64,000 nucleotides of DNA, taken from Abelmoschus esculentus (taxonomy: Eukaryota > Streptophyta > Magnoliopsida > Malvales > Malvaceae). This document shows, one piece after another, positions 1-11,200 of the stretch. The first letter of the stretch is position 1. Each line of letters starts with the position of its first letter. The notes under the pieces were generated by a model. That model saw nothing but the letters and a program-made list of their open reading frames with translations. It did no database searches and was not told where the DNA came from. The position numbers and the translations under genes were made by a program. The stretch spans positions 9,975,001 through 10,039,000 of the forward strand of contig JAUCBN010000028.1 in assembly GCA_035048815.1 (NCBI GenBank), written 5' to 3'.

Positions 1-609
1 CTACAGATGAGTGTTGGGTTGGTGGAAGTTCAAATCGAATTCAGACCGAGAGAACGAAGACGGTTGGGTGGGTGGTAGATTAATGTCGAAATCAAAAGAA
101 GCAACACAAGAATGTCTTTCCGCCGAAGACGATGGAACATCAACATTGTTCTGTGAACATTGGGTCGATAACAAGTTGAAGTCGTCTCGAATATTGGTCG
201 TAGGGCTATAAACGTTAGGGTCAAAATCAAAATTTGCACGACGCCAATCTGGGATGGCAGGAACATCATCATTATTATCAGAAAAAATCACAAACAACTC
301 CAACGGACCTCCTAAGGAATATTGCAGGTGCGAATCGAGCATCATTTCAACGTCTCCATTGTCGGCCACATGAAAAATTGTATAATACAATGGCTCCAAT
401 GATGTCGGTAATCTATATTTTAATGGCTCCAATTTTTAACCTTGAGCATGCGGAACATGATCCGATACTCTTTTCATCAATGATCTATAGCTTAATCTCC
501 GCGGGAGCTCAAGTGTAACTGTATTCAAAGACTGAAACACCACATCCAGAGATGCATCACCAACCATTTGGCCGTCGTAATAAACCAAAGCAGTGATTCT
601 TTTTGACAT
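1..609 (-). pseudogene. MULE transposase-like N-terminal fragment, broken by an in-frame stop and cut by the window edge
   Basis: Read on the minus strand from an ATG at 609-607, the frame begins MSKRITALVYYDGQMVG and continues to the window edge. It has one in-frame TAA at 438-436, after which the same frame runs on without interruption. The order of a short beta-rich start, a segment ending in paired basic residues, a 'YRLP' strand and an acidic 'DVEMML' stretch resembles the PB1-like N-terminal region of many plant Mutator-like (MULE) transposases. No DDE catalytic domain lies in the window; it would lie to the left. The downstream half is rich in Ser, Asn, Pro and Phe-Asp, like a linker. 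The gene is divergent from the 890-1360 reading frame, which shows a similar pattern. The family call rests on pattern recognition, not alignment. Confidence 0.45.
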
Positions 610-721
610 TTTGAATTTTAAATTCAAATGAAAGCGGATTCAAATTAAAGCTTTTAGGATTTGGAAATGAGAATTATGGTTGGAAATTTGAGGGTTCGAA
701 TTGGAAATATTTAACCACGTG

Positions 722-784
722 GAAATCGCTTCCTGTAGAAAGCGATTTCTGCACAGAAAATCGCTTCCTGCAGGAAGCGATTTC
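722..784. repeat. Two adjacent palindromes of the GAAATCGCTTCCTG type
   Basis: Positions 722-749 and 757-784 each read as an inverted repeat with half-site GAAATCGCTTCCTG. Positions 758-783 form a perfect 26-bp palindrome centred on TGCA. The pair ends about 14 bases upstream of a TATA-like sequence and about 105 bases upstream of the ATG at 890. Related palindromes recur downstream of that gene (1570-1810). Confidence 0.9.
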
Positions 785-797
785 AATGATTTTCAGG

Positions 798-806
798 CTA
801 TATAAG
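798..806 (+). promoter_or_regulatory. Candidate TATA box for the 890-1360 gene
   Basis: CTATATAAG stands out as a TATA element in a moderately AT-rich stretch. It lies about 85-90 bases upstream of the ATG at 890, a usual distance for a plant core promoter with a short leader. The palindrome pair at 722-784 sits immediately upstream. Confidence 0.45.
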
Positions 807-889
807 ACTCTTTTCCCTGCTTTCAAACTGAAAACGCTCAGTCAATAATTCATCAAGTTTCAGAAAAGCTTATTGTGGGAAATCTGTGG

Positions 890-1360
890 ATGGCTAGGTT
901 TTCTTGCGTTCTTTTCTTCTCTGGTACATATTGTTATAATTCGTTTAGTAGCAAGATAAAATACGATGAGTTCTATGACTTAATAGAGAAGGAGGTTGCG
1001 AAGAAGACAACAAGAACAAGAGATATCTTATACATGCAAGCAAAAATACCAGTTGATGAACCAGGTCCTGAAGCACATTACCTATTGAAATTGTCAAGTT
1101 CAAAAGACCTTCGGAAGATGTTTCGAGCTTACAAAAATATTCCATGTCTATATATTGAGATTTACGTCAAATTTAAGGATGAAGGTAGTTTAGTTACAGA
1201 CGAAGTTAGTTCATCAAGCAACGTCGATGAAGAAACAATTTTACAACGTATCAACAACAGACGACAACAAAAGAAACAACAAATTGAAGAACTGAATTTA
1301 ACATCTGACGTGTCTACAGATTACGAAAACACGGAAATAGACGATTCTTCAACCACTTAG
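890..1360 (+). CDS. Small unknown protein resembling the N-terminal domain of MULE-like proteins
   Basis: This is a 156-residue frame from the ATG at 890 (start MARFSCVLFF) to a TAG at 1358-1360. A GTG 15 bases upstream is in frame but is not a plausible plant start. The middle, with 'DILYMQAKIPVD' followed by 'KDLRKMFRAYKNIP' and 'LYIEIYVKF', parallels the 'EPLKYRLP ... DVEMML ... LELFVIF' order of the divergent minus-strand frame at 1-609, so both may carry the same PB1-like domain. The C-terminal 45 residues are acidic and glutamine-rich (QQKKQQ) and look disordered. A TATA-like box lies upstream at 798-806. The frame ends naturally, and no transposase catalytic part follows in the window. 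It may be a domesticated or truncated MULE gene, or a fragment; function unknown. Confidence 0.5.
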   Translation: MARFSCVLFFSGTYCYNSFSSKIKYDEFYDLIEKEVAKKTTRTRDILYMQAKIPVDEPGPEAHYLLKLSSSKDLRKMFRAYKNIPCLYIEIYVKFKDEGSLVTDEVSSSSNVDEETILQRINNRRQQKKQQIEELNLTSDVSTDYENTEIDDSSTT

Positions 1361-1569
1361 ATATTTTTTATGTAGAGTTTAATATTTTCGGCAAATAATA
1401 ATAAAATATACCTTTTAATACATTTTTTTTGAATAACTATACATTTTAGTAACATGGAATTATTAAGATACGTTCAATTAATAAAATATAAGTTATATTA
1501 TTAATCTTACTTATTAAGATAACAATATTAAATATATATTATAAAAATAAACATAATTGAAAAATAATT

Positions 1570-1810
1570 GAAATCGCTCTGTGTACAAAGCGATTTCATA
1601 AAACATGATTGAAATCGCTTTGTGCACAGAGCGATTTCTTGAAACTAAGGGTTTGACGCTTCACAAACCTAGGGAAGTCACTCTGTGCATAGAGTGACTT
1701 CTTATCCACATTAAAATCAAAGGCTTATGTGGCAAGGGAGGCCAACTCAGCCCGAAGTCGCTTCCTACACAGAGCGACTTCTTTAATCGCTTTGTGCAGG
1801 TAGCGACTTC
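1570..1810. repeat. Cluster of five further palindromes of the same family
   Basis: Inverted repeats of about 28 bases occur at 1570-1597, 1611-1638, 1674-1701, 1754-1781 and 1784-1810. The half-site varies between GAAATCGCTCTGTG and GAAGTCGCTTCCTA, and the centres are TGTACA- or TGCA-like. Left and right arms remain largely complementary although copies differ from one another. Together with 722-784 they bracket the 890-1360 reading frame. Confidence 0.9.
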
Positions 1811-1942
1811 TTCCTACGTGGCCTAACAGGGGTATAGATTTGTCATTGAAGTTGAGAGGGGTATATATTTGGATTTAATTAATAAAAAAGGGTTTTTAAT
1901 ATAATTTTGCCAATTAACCTAGTATTTATTTGTTGCTAATAG

Positions 1943-2530
1943 TAGGGGTGAGTAAAAAATTTGATTATCCGATTCTGATTTGTACTCGGTAGATTTTTAT
2001 TTAATATTAGTTTTAGTGGAACTAGGATTGAATCCAAAACTTAGAACTAGGTTATAATCGGGACCGAAACTGTATCTTAAATTTTTGGATTCGGTACTTG
2101 GTGGATACCCAATAGGACCAAGACTGGATTTTGATTTTTTTGATCCGGTATTCGGTAGATATCCAATAGGGCCGAGACCAATACCAAATATTCGCTATTG
2201 TTTTTTTTTTCTTATCAAATTTTTTCTTTATGTATGAATATTATAAGTATAACTAATTTTAGAACTTTAATTTTTAAGCCTATAATATTTTATTTTTATT
2301 ATTTATTATTATTATTAGTGTTTGAATTTTTTCTTTAATTACTCAATTTTTTTAAGAATAAATTAATTAATCGGGTATCCGGTATTGAAATTGGTTTCCA
2401 CCAGGAATGAGATCGATTCTTAAAATTTAAGACTTAATATGATCGAGACTAGAATTGAATTTAATTTTCAAAAACCAGTGATTATTAAAACCAAAATTAA
2501 TTCTATTAAAATTGGTCAGATACAACCCTA
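1943..2530. mobile_element. Possible degenerate hAT-type non-autonomous element
   Basis: The left end TAGGGGTGAG and the inverted right end TAGGGTTGTA give short terminal inverted repeats of hAT style. The flanking octamers GCTAATAG and TTTAACAG match at five of eight positions, so the target duplication is weak. The inside has repeated GGTATTCGGTAGATATCCAATAG-like phrases (2090-2180) and no coding potential. Confidence 0.35.
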
Positions 2531-5203
2531 TTTAACAGTGAAAACCCACTTCACATAATCGCATTTGTATTTTCTTTTTTGACAATAATCAGTATTTTCT
2601 TAGACATTTAAGATACATTTTTTGAGTTTGTTTCTGTGAAAGGAGCATGGACTTATCTTCGTCCTGCCCAGTCCCACCTGACATTGACCGAGTCTGGAAC
2701 CTGTCCTTTGCCTCTTTAGGTTTGGCAACACTGCAGAAGCAGACCATGGTTTCTTAGACTGTTGACCGCTGAATCAGACATGTGGCGGGTAGGGTGTGGT
2801 GGTTACTGCACCAGCAGGGAAGGGTGAGGCGGATGACTTGGACTTGGTCACCAAGATTCTCTCTCTCCACTCTTGTCTCTATCAACTGCTTCTGGGTCTG
2901 AAATTTGAATTCAATTTTCTCTGGGAGTTTATGATCTGTTTAGGACTGCAATTTTAATCGACTTACGAGGGGATAGAATAATTTTAAAATCAACAATATT
3001 TTTAAAAAGTACTAGTTAATAAATCATACTATAGAATGAGTTAAAAGATAATTTTATTAATTTTAAAATTAAAAGATTCTAAAAGAAAATTAAACTAAAA
3101 AAATGAGAATCTAAGATTTAATTTTATAATTTTAACTAACATAATCTTAAAAAATAATAAATTAAAAATAATAAATAATAAATTAAAAGAGACATGATTT
3201 TAATTATATTGATTTCAAAATTAAAAAACTTAATCAAATGAAGGAAATTACCCCTACACAAATAAGGTGAATCCATCCCAGTTCAAATTCAGATATAATT
3301 ATCAAATATAAATATATATTTAATTCAAAAGACGGTTAATGGTATGATATTTTTTATTATCTGACAATAGTTTGCTGATAGGGACGAAATAGGAAGGGTT
3401 TTTACTTTTTACCTCTTTTAACTTTTTGCAACAATTACACTGAAGGTACTTTTTACTTTAAATAGTAATAAAATAATTTTTTTCTCTATTGCATCTTTAT
3501 TGCAAGGAATTCTGATGTAATCCGGATTTTATGCGAAAAATTATATTATGAATCATGTTCATTATGATGTTTATGGTTCAAATAATCAGTTTCATTTATC
3601 TTTAAGTAATTATTTAATAACTACCAACTTACTAATTACATATAAGAAAAAGATAATAATTTACCTTTTAAAAATATAAATAAATTCAATTAATTAAAAT
3701 TATAGATAACGTGATAGAAAGTTTCGTGATATAATTTTTTCATTTCATCTGAGCTTTCTGAAACTAGAAGTAGTATTCTAAAAACAGAACATAAATTGCA
3801 CAACTCATGGGCCTACATCGTTTGAAGTGGACAAGAAAGTATGGCCCAATTAAAAATAAATTCAAGCAAAACTAAAATATTTTCTATCAATTTTAATGGA
3901 ACAAAACTTAACGTCTTATAAGGATTCATTTAATGTAACTTAAATTATTTTTAAATAAAAAATTGCTCGAACTGAAATTAAATATAATATTACTATATGT
4001 TTGTAAGAAAATTAAATCTCCATCAATAAAAAATAAATAAAATATATTTAATTAAAAAGTCTTTAAACGGGTTGTAACGAGTCTTAAATTAAACCGAAAA
4101 AATAAGATAGAAATTTAGGTTAATCATCAAAATAAGAGATGATTATATCAATCCCACGTAAACTCAAAAAGTAAACAAAAAATACAAAAAGGAATTCTAC
4201 AATTTCAAATGATTTTAATTTTTTTGTTTTGTTTTCCTTGTTTAAATTGTGTTAAATACAGATTTTATTTTGTTGTATTTTTTATTTTTTTTATTCCAAA
4301 CCTTTTTTTTCTTTTTTTAGAGCAGTGCTTTTTTTACAGGACAAATCAATAACATGTCTTGACAAGAGTAATAAAAGATAATAAAAATATATATTTTTTA
4401 AATTTTACAATATAGTAAAAAAAAAGTTTAAAGACAAAATGTTCCAATAAAATTCAATCTTTTCAATTATTGTGCTAGATCATATACTAATATAAGCTTA
4501 ATATTTCAGTAGCTTATTAAAACAAATATTAATGTTAAATAATAAAGATTATATTTTAGAACTGATATTATTATAATTACTATTAACTTATTAAAAAAAT
4601 CTTAATTATTAGTTCTTGTATGATAATTAGTAGACCGTAAAAACAAATATTAATATACATACACAAATGGAACGTTACTTTAAAATACACTAAGTTAAAA
4701 AATTAATTTAAAATTTGTATGATATCGTTGATATTTTTTTCACCAATCATAATTGAGGTTTTAGATATTTTTAAGGGCGGTTCAAAGATTTGGAAGACAC
4801 TGTATAATTTATTAAAATGCTGCTCTTTATTAAAATTATTATTACTTTTAAAGATTTTGGGGCTTATATAATTTATTCAAAGATATTTAATTTTTTTAAA
4901 AAAATACTTTAATAAAAAATATTATTAGATTATCCTTTAGAACAACAAAAAAATAAAAAATTAAATACTAAACACTTAAAAATCAAACATTTTTAGTTTT
5001 TTACTTCAAAAATGATATTTTTTATGATTTAAATTTTAGATAATTATTATATATACATAATATATATTATATATTTATAAATATTTAATTTGATTATTTT
5101 ATTTTTGGGTTACTATTTTTTAGAGTCTGTATGATCGTTTCTATTGTGTTTATCTGAAACTCACTTGATATTTTATGGTACAAAAATATCAATATTATAA
5201 ACC
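2531..5203. other. Intergenic AT-rich region with one GC-richer island
   Basis: No gene is seen. Positions about 2640-2945 are clearly richer in G+C than their surroundings and end in a CT-rich stretch resembling a plant promoter or 5' leader, but no open frame follows. The remainder is low-complexity A/T sequence without a recognisable element. Confidence 0.6.
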
Positions 5204-5208
5204 CTAGC

Positions 5209-6938
5209 TGTAATCACCGGAATTCGTCTGGGGAATCGCACCCAATCGATTTTTTAATCGGTGCGATTGGAACACCAAAATATGCGTCTACGAACCAGAG
5301 CTGGATTCGAGAGTCTGTTACGCGTAGGGAAGGGTTAACACCCCTACAACGCCCGAAATTGACACCTGTCGGTTACAAAATATTTTATATAAAAAAATAT
5401 AAATTCAATTTTAATTTTTTAAAAACATGATCCCATATTTTAACTTATAAAAGTAATAATGATAATGATAATATAATAGTAACATTATAATACTAATATC
5501 AATATACGTAATATATATTACTAAATAATAATAAATAAAAGTTAAAACAACACTTATAGTAGTAATAATATATATATATATATATACACGTGACGTAAAG
5601 TTTATAATATATAATAATAGAATAATCATAATAATATTTAATAAAATAAAAATATTAATAATATTAATTATAGCACGTAATATATATTACTAAATAATAA
5701 ATAAAAGTTAAAACAACACTATAGTAGTAATAATATATATGTGATGTAAAGTTTATATATTATATAATAATAGAATAATCATAATAATATTTAATAAAAT
5801 AAAATATTAACAACACTAATTACCAAGCAAAAATAATGACTAGATTAAACAAAACATAACATCAGGAACCAAATTAAATGGAATTAGGGACTAAAACGGA
5901 AGTAAACCGAAACCAGAAAGCAAAAATGTGAAGGATATGGAACATCAGGGACCAATAGCGTGATTCTCCAACTTTCCCGGGTTCTGTGCGGGTTCGTGTT
6001 CGGTCCCTGGATCTGGATGCGGGTAAAAAGATAAAACGACGTCGTTTTGGGACTGAATAGCCACACCAAAACGACGTCGTTTTGATGATAACTTAAATAT
6101 CATTTTTCCTCAAAATTTTCATTTGATTATCCTTCTCACCAAACTGATAACAGAGCTCTCTGTTTCTCTCAATCTCTCCATGGTGGCCGCCTAATGCCCG
6201 CGGTGGACAGCCGTCGCCGCCGTCCTCCGTCCGCCATCCGCGGAGGTCGGAAGAGGCAAAGGTATATCTTTTCCGAAATGTCTTCATGCGATGGACACGA
6301 ATCCGAGCTCAGATTTTCAAAACGAGGCTTATATCGACGTAGATCTAAGAGGTAAGATTCGAATCACCCTAAATTTCTTACCTTTGTTTTACTCCGATGT
6401 GCTTCTCCGACCACTCTTCTCTCGATTTTTATTTCGAATGTGAACTATTGTTTTGTATTGTTAGATTTTTTGGTTCGAAATTCTTTTTTTTCATTCCATT
6501 CGTCCCCTCCTTTACATTCGATTGTTTAGAGTTATTTATAACCCGATTTTACAACATATAGAATATAAAAATCCCTCAGTTTTAGATCTGGAAACATGGA
6601 TCTTAATCATGTTTTTATCTCTTCATTTTGCAGGTGATTTGATGCTTGGGCGGTGAAAGAGTCGGTGGAAACGGTGGCCGATCAGGGAGACGAATGGGCG
6701 AGCGCGTGACCACCACGCGCGATTCGAATCCCCGCGCGTGGCGGCCACGTGCTGAAAGCTGGTATGCACATTGAAGAGCAGAGGCGACTGCTTAGCTTGG
6801 AAAGGAAAATAAGGTTTAATTATTTAGGGTTTTATTTGTTTTGGGTTAATGGATGTGGGTCATTGGATCTATTATTTTGGGCTTGGCAATATGTGTAATG
6901 GGCTATTAGTTTATTTGGTTTAGACATGAGTTATTACA
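5209..6938 (-). repeat. 3' LTR of the Tat/Ogre-type element
   Basis: 1730 bases, starting TGTAATCACC and ending GAGTTATTACA on the plus strand. It matches 13849-15566 along its whole length with scattered substitutions and small indels. It contains two perfect AAAACGACGTCGTTTT palindromes at 6033-6048 and 6068-6083. Confidence 0.93.
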
Positions 6939-6940
6939 GT

Positions 6941-6953
6941 TGCCCCTCTTTGC
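6941..6953 (-). other. Polypurine tract of the Tat/Ogre-type element
   Basis: On the minus strand AAAGAGGGGCAAC directly precedes the LTR start. This is where plus-strand DNA synthesis is primed in LTR retrotransposons. A near-identical tract sits next to the LTR of the 25646-34371 element. Confidence 0.7.
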
Positions 6954-7654
6954 TCATTGTTGTGTAACGACAATAGAGCAAATATAAAGAATAAGTCATT
7001 TCATCTCGCATGATTTAGGCGTTCTTCTTTGGTGAGGTAAGGATTCTTTTGGGGTAAGGTTGTGGTTCTTTTGGTAAGGTTAAGTCTCTTTTGGTGAGAT
7101 TGAGGTTTTTTTGGTAAGGTTATAGTTCTTTTTGGTAAGATTTGGGTTCTTTTTGGTAAAGTTATAGTTCTTTTTGATAAGGTTTGAGGTTCCTTTTGGC
7201 CACCGCTTCTTCTTGTGGAACTTTGACTTGATCAACTTCACCGCCTTTGTCAACAAAATCTTCAAAACTGACGATCCGTTGGAGGAGACAATCTAAGCTT
7301 GGCTTGTTGTAGGAGACAAAATATGCTTGTTCTACAATGATACTGATGATGTTGCCATCTTCGGAGGAAACTTGAACTTTGACGGAGTTGCAAGGGCCAT
7401 AAATCTTGATCCATCTATAGCACTGACGGTGAGATGGATTATATCATTTGACACAGCTACAACACCATCGAAAAGATAGTTTCTGACGTTTAATTCAGCT
7501 TTAGTGTCGATGTTTGATCTAACTGCAGGACTGATGAGGAGGCAAAGTCTTCAAGTTTGAGAGTTCTGGTATTGGATTCGACTACACCATCAATGAGGGG
7601 AGGTGTTCTGACATTTGATTCTACTATAACGCTGAAGAAGCAATGATCTTGGTT

Positions 7655-8190
7655 CAGTTACACTTTTCCCAAATGCACATGGATTAACGGATTTGGTTGG
7701 CCTTTACGGTAGTCGTTTGCTCCGGGCTAGTTGTACCATTAATTTGGGTACAATCAGTTGGTACCAATTATGATATTGGATTTCCTCTAAGGTTTTAATC
7801 CCTCGACCATTTGCGAGAATGGATTTCAATGGATGTTTGAATGGTCCCTATCAATACATTTTTCCCAAATGTACAGGGATTAACGGATTTGATTCACCTT
7901 TACCGGTAGCTGTTTGCTCCAGGATAGTTGTACCATTTCTCTGGGTATAATCAGTTGGTACCAAGGATTTAATTCCTTGACCATTCGTGAAAATGAATTT
8001 CAATGGACGTTCGAATGGTCCTTATCAATGCATTTTTCCCAAATGCACAGGGATCAACGGATTTGATTCGCCTTTACCGGTAGTCGTTTGCTCTGGGCTA
8101 GTTGTACCATTATTTTGGGTACAATCGGTCAAAACTAAGGACTTAATTCATTGACCATTCGCGAGAATGGATTTCAATGGGCGTTTGAAT
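7655..8190. repeat. Tandem array, three units of about 175-195 bp
   Basis: Each unit contains TTTTCCCAAATG, then ACGGATTTG, GTTTGCTC, TAGTTGTACCAT and a TTGACCATTCG-like end. Units begin near 7663, 7859 and 8033. The array lies in the 3' region of the gypsy element, between integrase and LTR. Confidence 0.85.
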
Positions 8191-8454
8191 TTCCTCTTGT
8201 TTCATCTTTCCTCCCCTTATCGGTTCATACAAAAATATGTTAAGCATAATAACTCATTCTATCCTGCTATTTTCACCATTTATATCCTCCAATTGGCATC
8301 ATCTTCAGCTTTACCTGCATCTTCAGATTAGTCAGCTCTCCATTTTATGATACAAATTACTTACTAGGATATTTTATAAGGAAAACTTAATACATAAAAC
8401 TAGTAATACGAAATAATTTAACGAAATAACCTAATATGGTACGACCGAAAGGGA

Positions 8455-8960
8455 ATAGATCTTCCCTACATCTGAGGAAGTAGTAAGATCTTCATGAAGA
8501 ACTGATCGGTACTACATCTGAAAAAGTGATAAGATCTTTGTGAAATATTGATCCGTACTACATTTGAAGAAGTGACTAGATCTTCGTGAATAACTGATCT
8601 ACACAACATTTGAGGAAGTGGTTGAAAACAATCTACACAACATCTGAGGAAGTGGTTGATCTTCGTGAAAATGATTTACATTATATCTAAGGAAGTGGTT
8701 AAAAACAATCTACACAACATCTGAGGAAGTGGTTGATCTTCGTGAAAACGATCTACACAACATCTGCGGGAGTGGTTGATCTTTGTGAAAATTAATCTAC
8801 ACAACATCTGAGGAAGTGGTGAATCTTCGTGGAAATTGACCTATACAACATCTGAGGAAATGGTGGATCTTCGTGAAAACGATCTACACAATATCTGAGA
8901 AAATGATGGATTTTTATGAAAATAATCTACACATCATCTGAGGAAGTGGTGGATCTTGAT
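8455..8960. repeat. Minisatellite-like array, about 12 units of 32-47 bp
   Basis: The phrase ACATCTGAGGAAGTGG followed by TTGATCTTCGTGAAAA and a CTACAC link is repeated about a dozen times with unit-to-unit variation. The central units (8600-8830) are the most regular. The array sits in the 3' region of the gypsy element. Confidence 0.88.
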
Positions 8961-9021
8961 GATGAAGTAGTTGTGTTCGTCTATTCCCTCATTTATTAGA
9001 GGGTGAGTGAATTCTGTATCA

Positions 9022-9199
9022 CTATTACAAACAGATTCAGAATGTTATGGTTAGCATGCGCTGCATGATTCTAATCCTAACATGTCTGATGTATGCATGA
9101 ATGCATGGTCCTATTACAAACAAATTCAGAATGTTATGGTTAGCATGCGCTGCATGATTCTAATCCTAACATGTCTGATGTATGCATGAATGCATAATC
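9022..9199. repeat. 89-bp tandem duplication
   Basis: 9022-9110 and 9111-9199 are nearly identical head-to-tail copies beginning CTATTACAAAC. The high identity relative to the neighbouring arrays suggests a recent duplication. Confidence 0.93.
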
Positions 9200-9348
9200 C
9201 TAGCATGAAATACAAAATGCATATATTTATGATTTTGCTTTAAGATTGGCTCATTTAGCTGGCCTGACTGTCTGTTGGAATTCTGTTTCCATGGTTGTGC
9301 CTTTCTTCTTCAGGCAAAGTGTCTGACCCTATATTGTTTTCCTTTTGA

Positions 9349-9640
9349 GGTGTGTTCTTGGTGAAAATATCTTTCTGAAATGAGATTACTCTCAGTCCCT
9401 GTACATTTAGGAATGTTTCTGGAGCAATATAAACAAAATCATCCATTGATTGACAAACCTCAAGCAAATGTATTTAACCCCAATCTGTTTGTGGAGTAGC
9501 TATTTTTCTTTTTTTGGTGTTTTCTTGGCGAAATTCTTCTTCTGAATTGAGGTTGCTCTCAGTTTCTGTACTTTTAGGAATGCTTCTAGAGCAATATAGC
9601 CAGAATCGTCAGCTGATTGTTAAATCTCAAGCAGCAAACC
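9349..9640. repeat. Diverged tandem duplication, period 167 bp
   Basis: GGTGTGTTCTTGG at 9349 and GGTGTTTTCTTGG at 9516 start two units that share CTCTCAGT, TTTAGGAATG and GAGCAATATA blocks in the same order. Divergence is visible, so this is an older duplication than 9022-9199. Confidence 0.8.
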
Positions 9641-10161
9641 TTGATAGATACTCGGATAAACTAGCAAGATATGATGCCCCACATATCTTGTTTAACAAGT
9701 TCGGTATTATCAAATTAATAAGGTATCTCATGCCTTGAAGACTTTGAGTGAATATTCCTCTTGTATCGCGAAGCTTTGTTTCATCTCATTTTTCTTGGCA
9801 AACCCATAGAAATGATCTTCAACTTCTACAGGTAAAACAACGTTTATCCCATAAATTAGGGATAAAGAGGTTGCCCCAGTAGAAGTTCTGAATGATATCG
9901 GCTTCTAATGCCTCTCCTATTATTAGGGAAGAAATGTTGATTTATACGGGTACTAGCGTTTATCTCTTATATTAGGGAAAAAGAGGCCGTCTCGATAGAA
10001 GTTCTACCCGATATTCTGTGGGCTTATAAAGTAAATGGTAGCTTCTCGTGCCAATCTCTATAGGTCTCTACCATTTTTGCAATAATATTCTCCTTAATGT
10101 TTGGTTAGCGGTTTCCACTACTTCATTCATCTGAGGAATTGCGATGCCATATATTGAATTA

Positions 10162-10610
10162 TTAACACGCTTCTTCTGCGGTTTCATCTTTCAAGTTTTG
10201 TGTATCATTAGTCGTTATGCTTTCTGACGCTCCGCATCGGCTTATGATTTTCTTCCTTAGGGATCTAATCACGATCATTAGCATAAGTGGATATTTTTTT
10301 ATTCCATTAGTAAAATGATCAAAAACTATAAAGATGAACCAGTATCTATTGGAAACCCTTATCAAGCTAGGTTCAACGATGTTCATGTCCCCACAGAGAG
10401 AATAGCCAAGAGAAAGTCATCGCTTACAGAGATGATAAAAGAATATGGATTTTGTCAGCATTCATGTTGCATCAGTGCCATCTTTTTAGCATGATCTATG
10501 CTATCTCTTTTCAATGTAGGCCCATAATACCCGAATCTCGTCATCTGCCTACCAATATAATCATGTCGGTATGAATTTAGCAAACACTTTCGTAGACCCT
10601 CCGGGAATCA
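10162..10610 (-). pseudogene. Integrase remnant of the gypsy element
   Basis: Read leftwards, the segment around 10600-10440 gives pieces resembling the H-H-C-C zinc-binding region (a 'YYGPTLKRD'-like phrase and 'KKMALMQHEC'). It is followed at 10386-10162 by 'YWFIFIVFDHFTNGIKKYP' and 'RCGASESITTNDTQNL', matching the first Asp strand and the 'S/D-N/D' second Asp region of a gypsy integrase core. Stops and frame changes separate the pieces, and the third catalytic residue was not located. It lies downstream of the RT remnant, as expected for Ty3/gypsy order. Confidence 0.7.
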
Positions 10611-10869
10611 TTTTTTCTCCAACGACATTTACGCATCGTGGCAGTGCTTGATCTTCAGGATGGAATCAATTGTCAATCTATGTAACATTTTTTCATTTTT
10701 CGTGACCTCTTGTGGGTACTTTGCAGCTCGAATTTCTGTACAATCAAAGCTGAGCTTACTGACGAAAGGGTTACAATCATCTGCTATGGGTATTTATGTT
10801 GCCTCAATATCTTGTGTATGTGGATTTGAAGTCACCGTCTGAGTTCAGATCTCGAGTTTCAACCTTTAT

Positions 10870-11200
10870 AGCCTCTTTTTATCGTCTATGTGTCTCAACC
10901 GTTTCTCGGATGCGACTTCGAATATTCATCTGGCAGGATTCTACTTTGGTGAGAACTTGTTTAGTCTCAAGGAAAGTTTTCTATGTGGTCGTCTTCAGTT
11001 CTTGACTTGGCGATCATGTCGTCGACAGATACCTTAATCTTTATGTCATGGAATAAAGCGATCATGGCTCGCTGATATGTTGCCCCCAACATCTTTAGTG
11101 AAGGACACCAAGTTATAACAAAAGGTCTTTTATACATTGAACCTTATTTTCGGCAACTTTTGTTGGACTATTTGCAATCTTCCTTCATCGTTGATATTTG
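10870..11200 (-). pseudogene. Reverse transcriptase remnant of the gypsy element
   Basis: The minus strand encodes, across several frames, pieces equivalent to the palm region of a gypsy reverse transcriptase: 'KTFCYNLVSF', 'GATYQRAMIALFHDI' and 'SVDDMIAKSRTEDDHIEN'. The catalytic YVDD box is represented by SVDD, at about 11013-11028. Frameshifts separate the pieces and no continuous polymerase frame exists. The Pro-Ala-rich thumb-like piece 'NPAR' follows. Order and content agree with a Tat/Ogre-type pol gene between gag and integrase. Confidence 0.72.

Noticed and set aside
7655..8960. CRISPR-like array
   Set aside because: The units are contiguous, variable tandem repeats without unique spacers, inside a plant retrotransposon.
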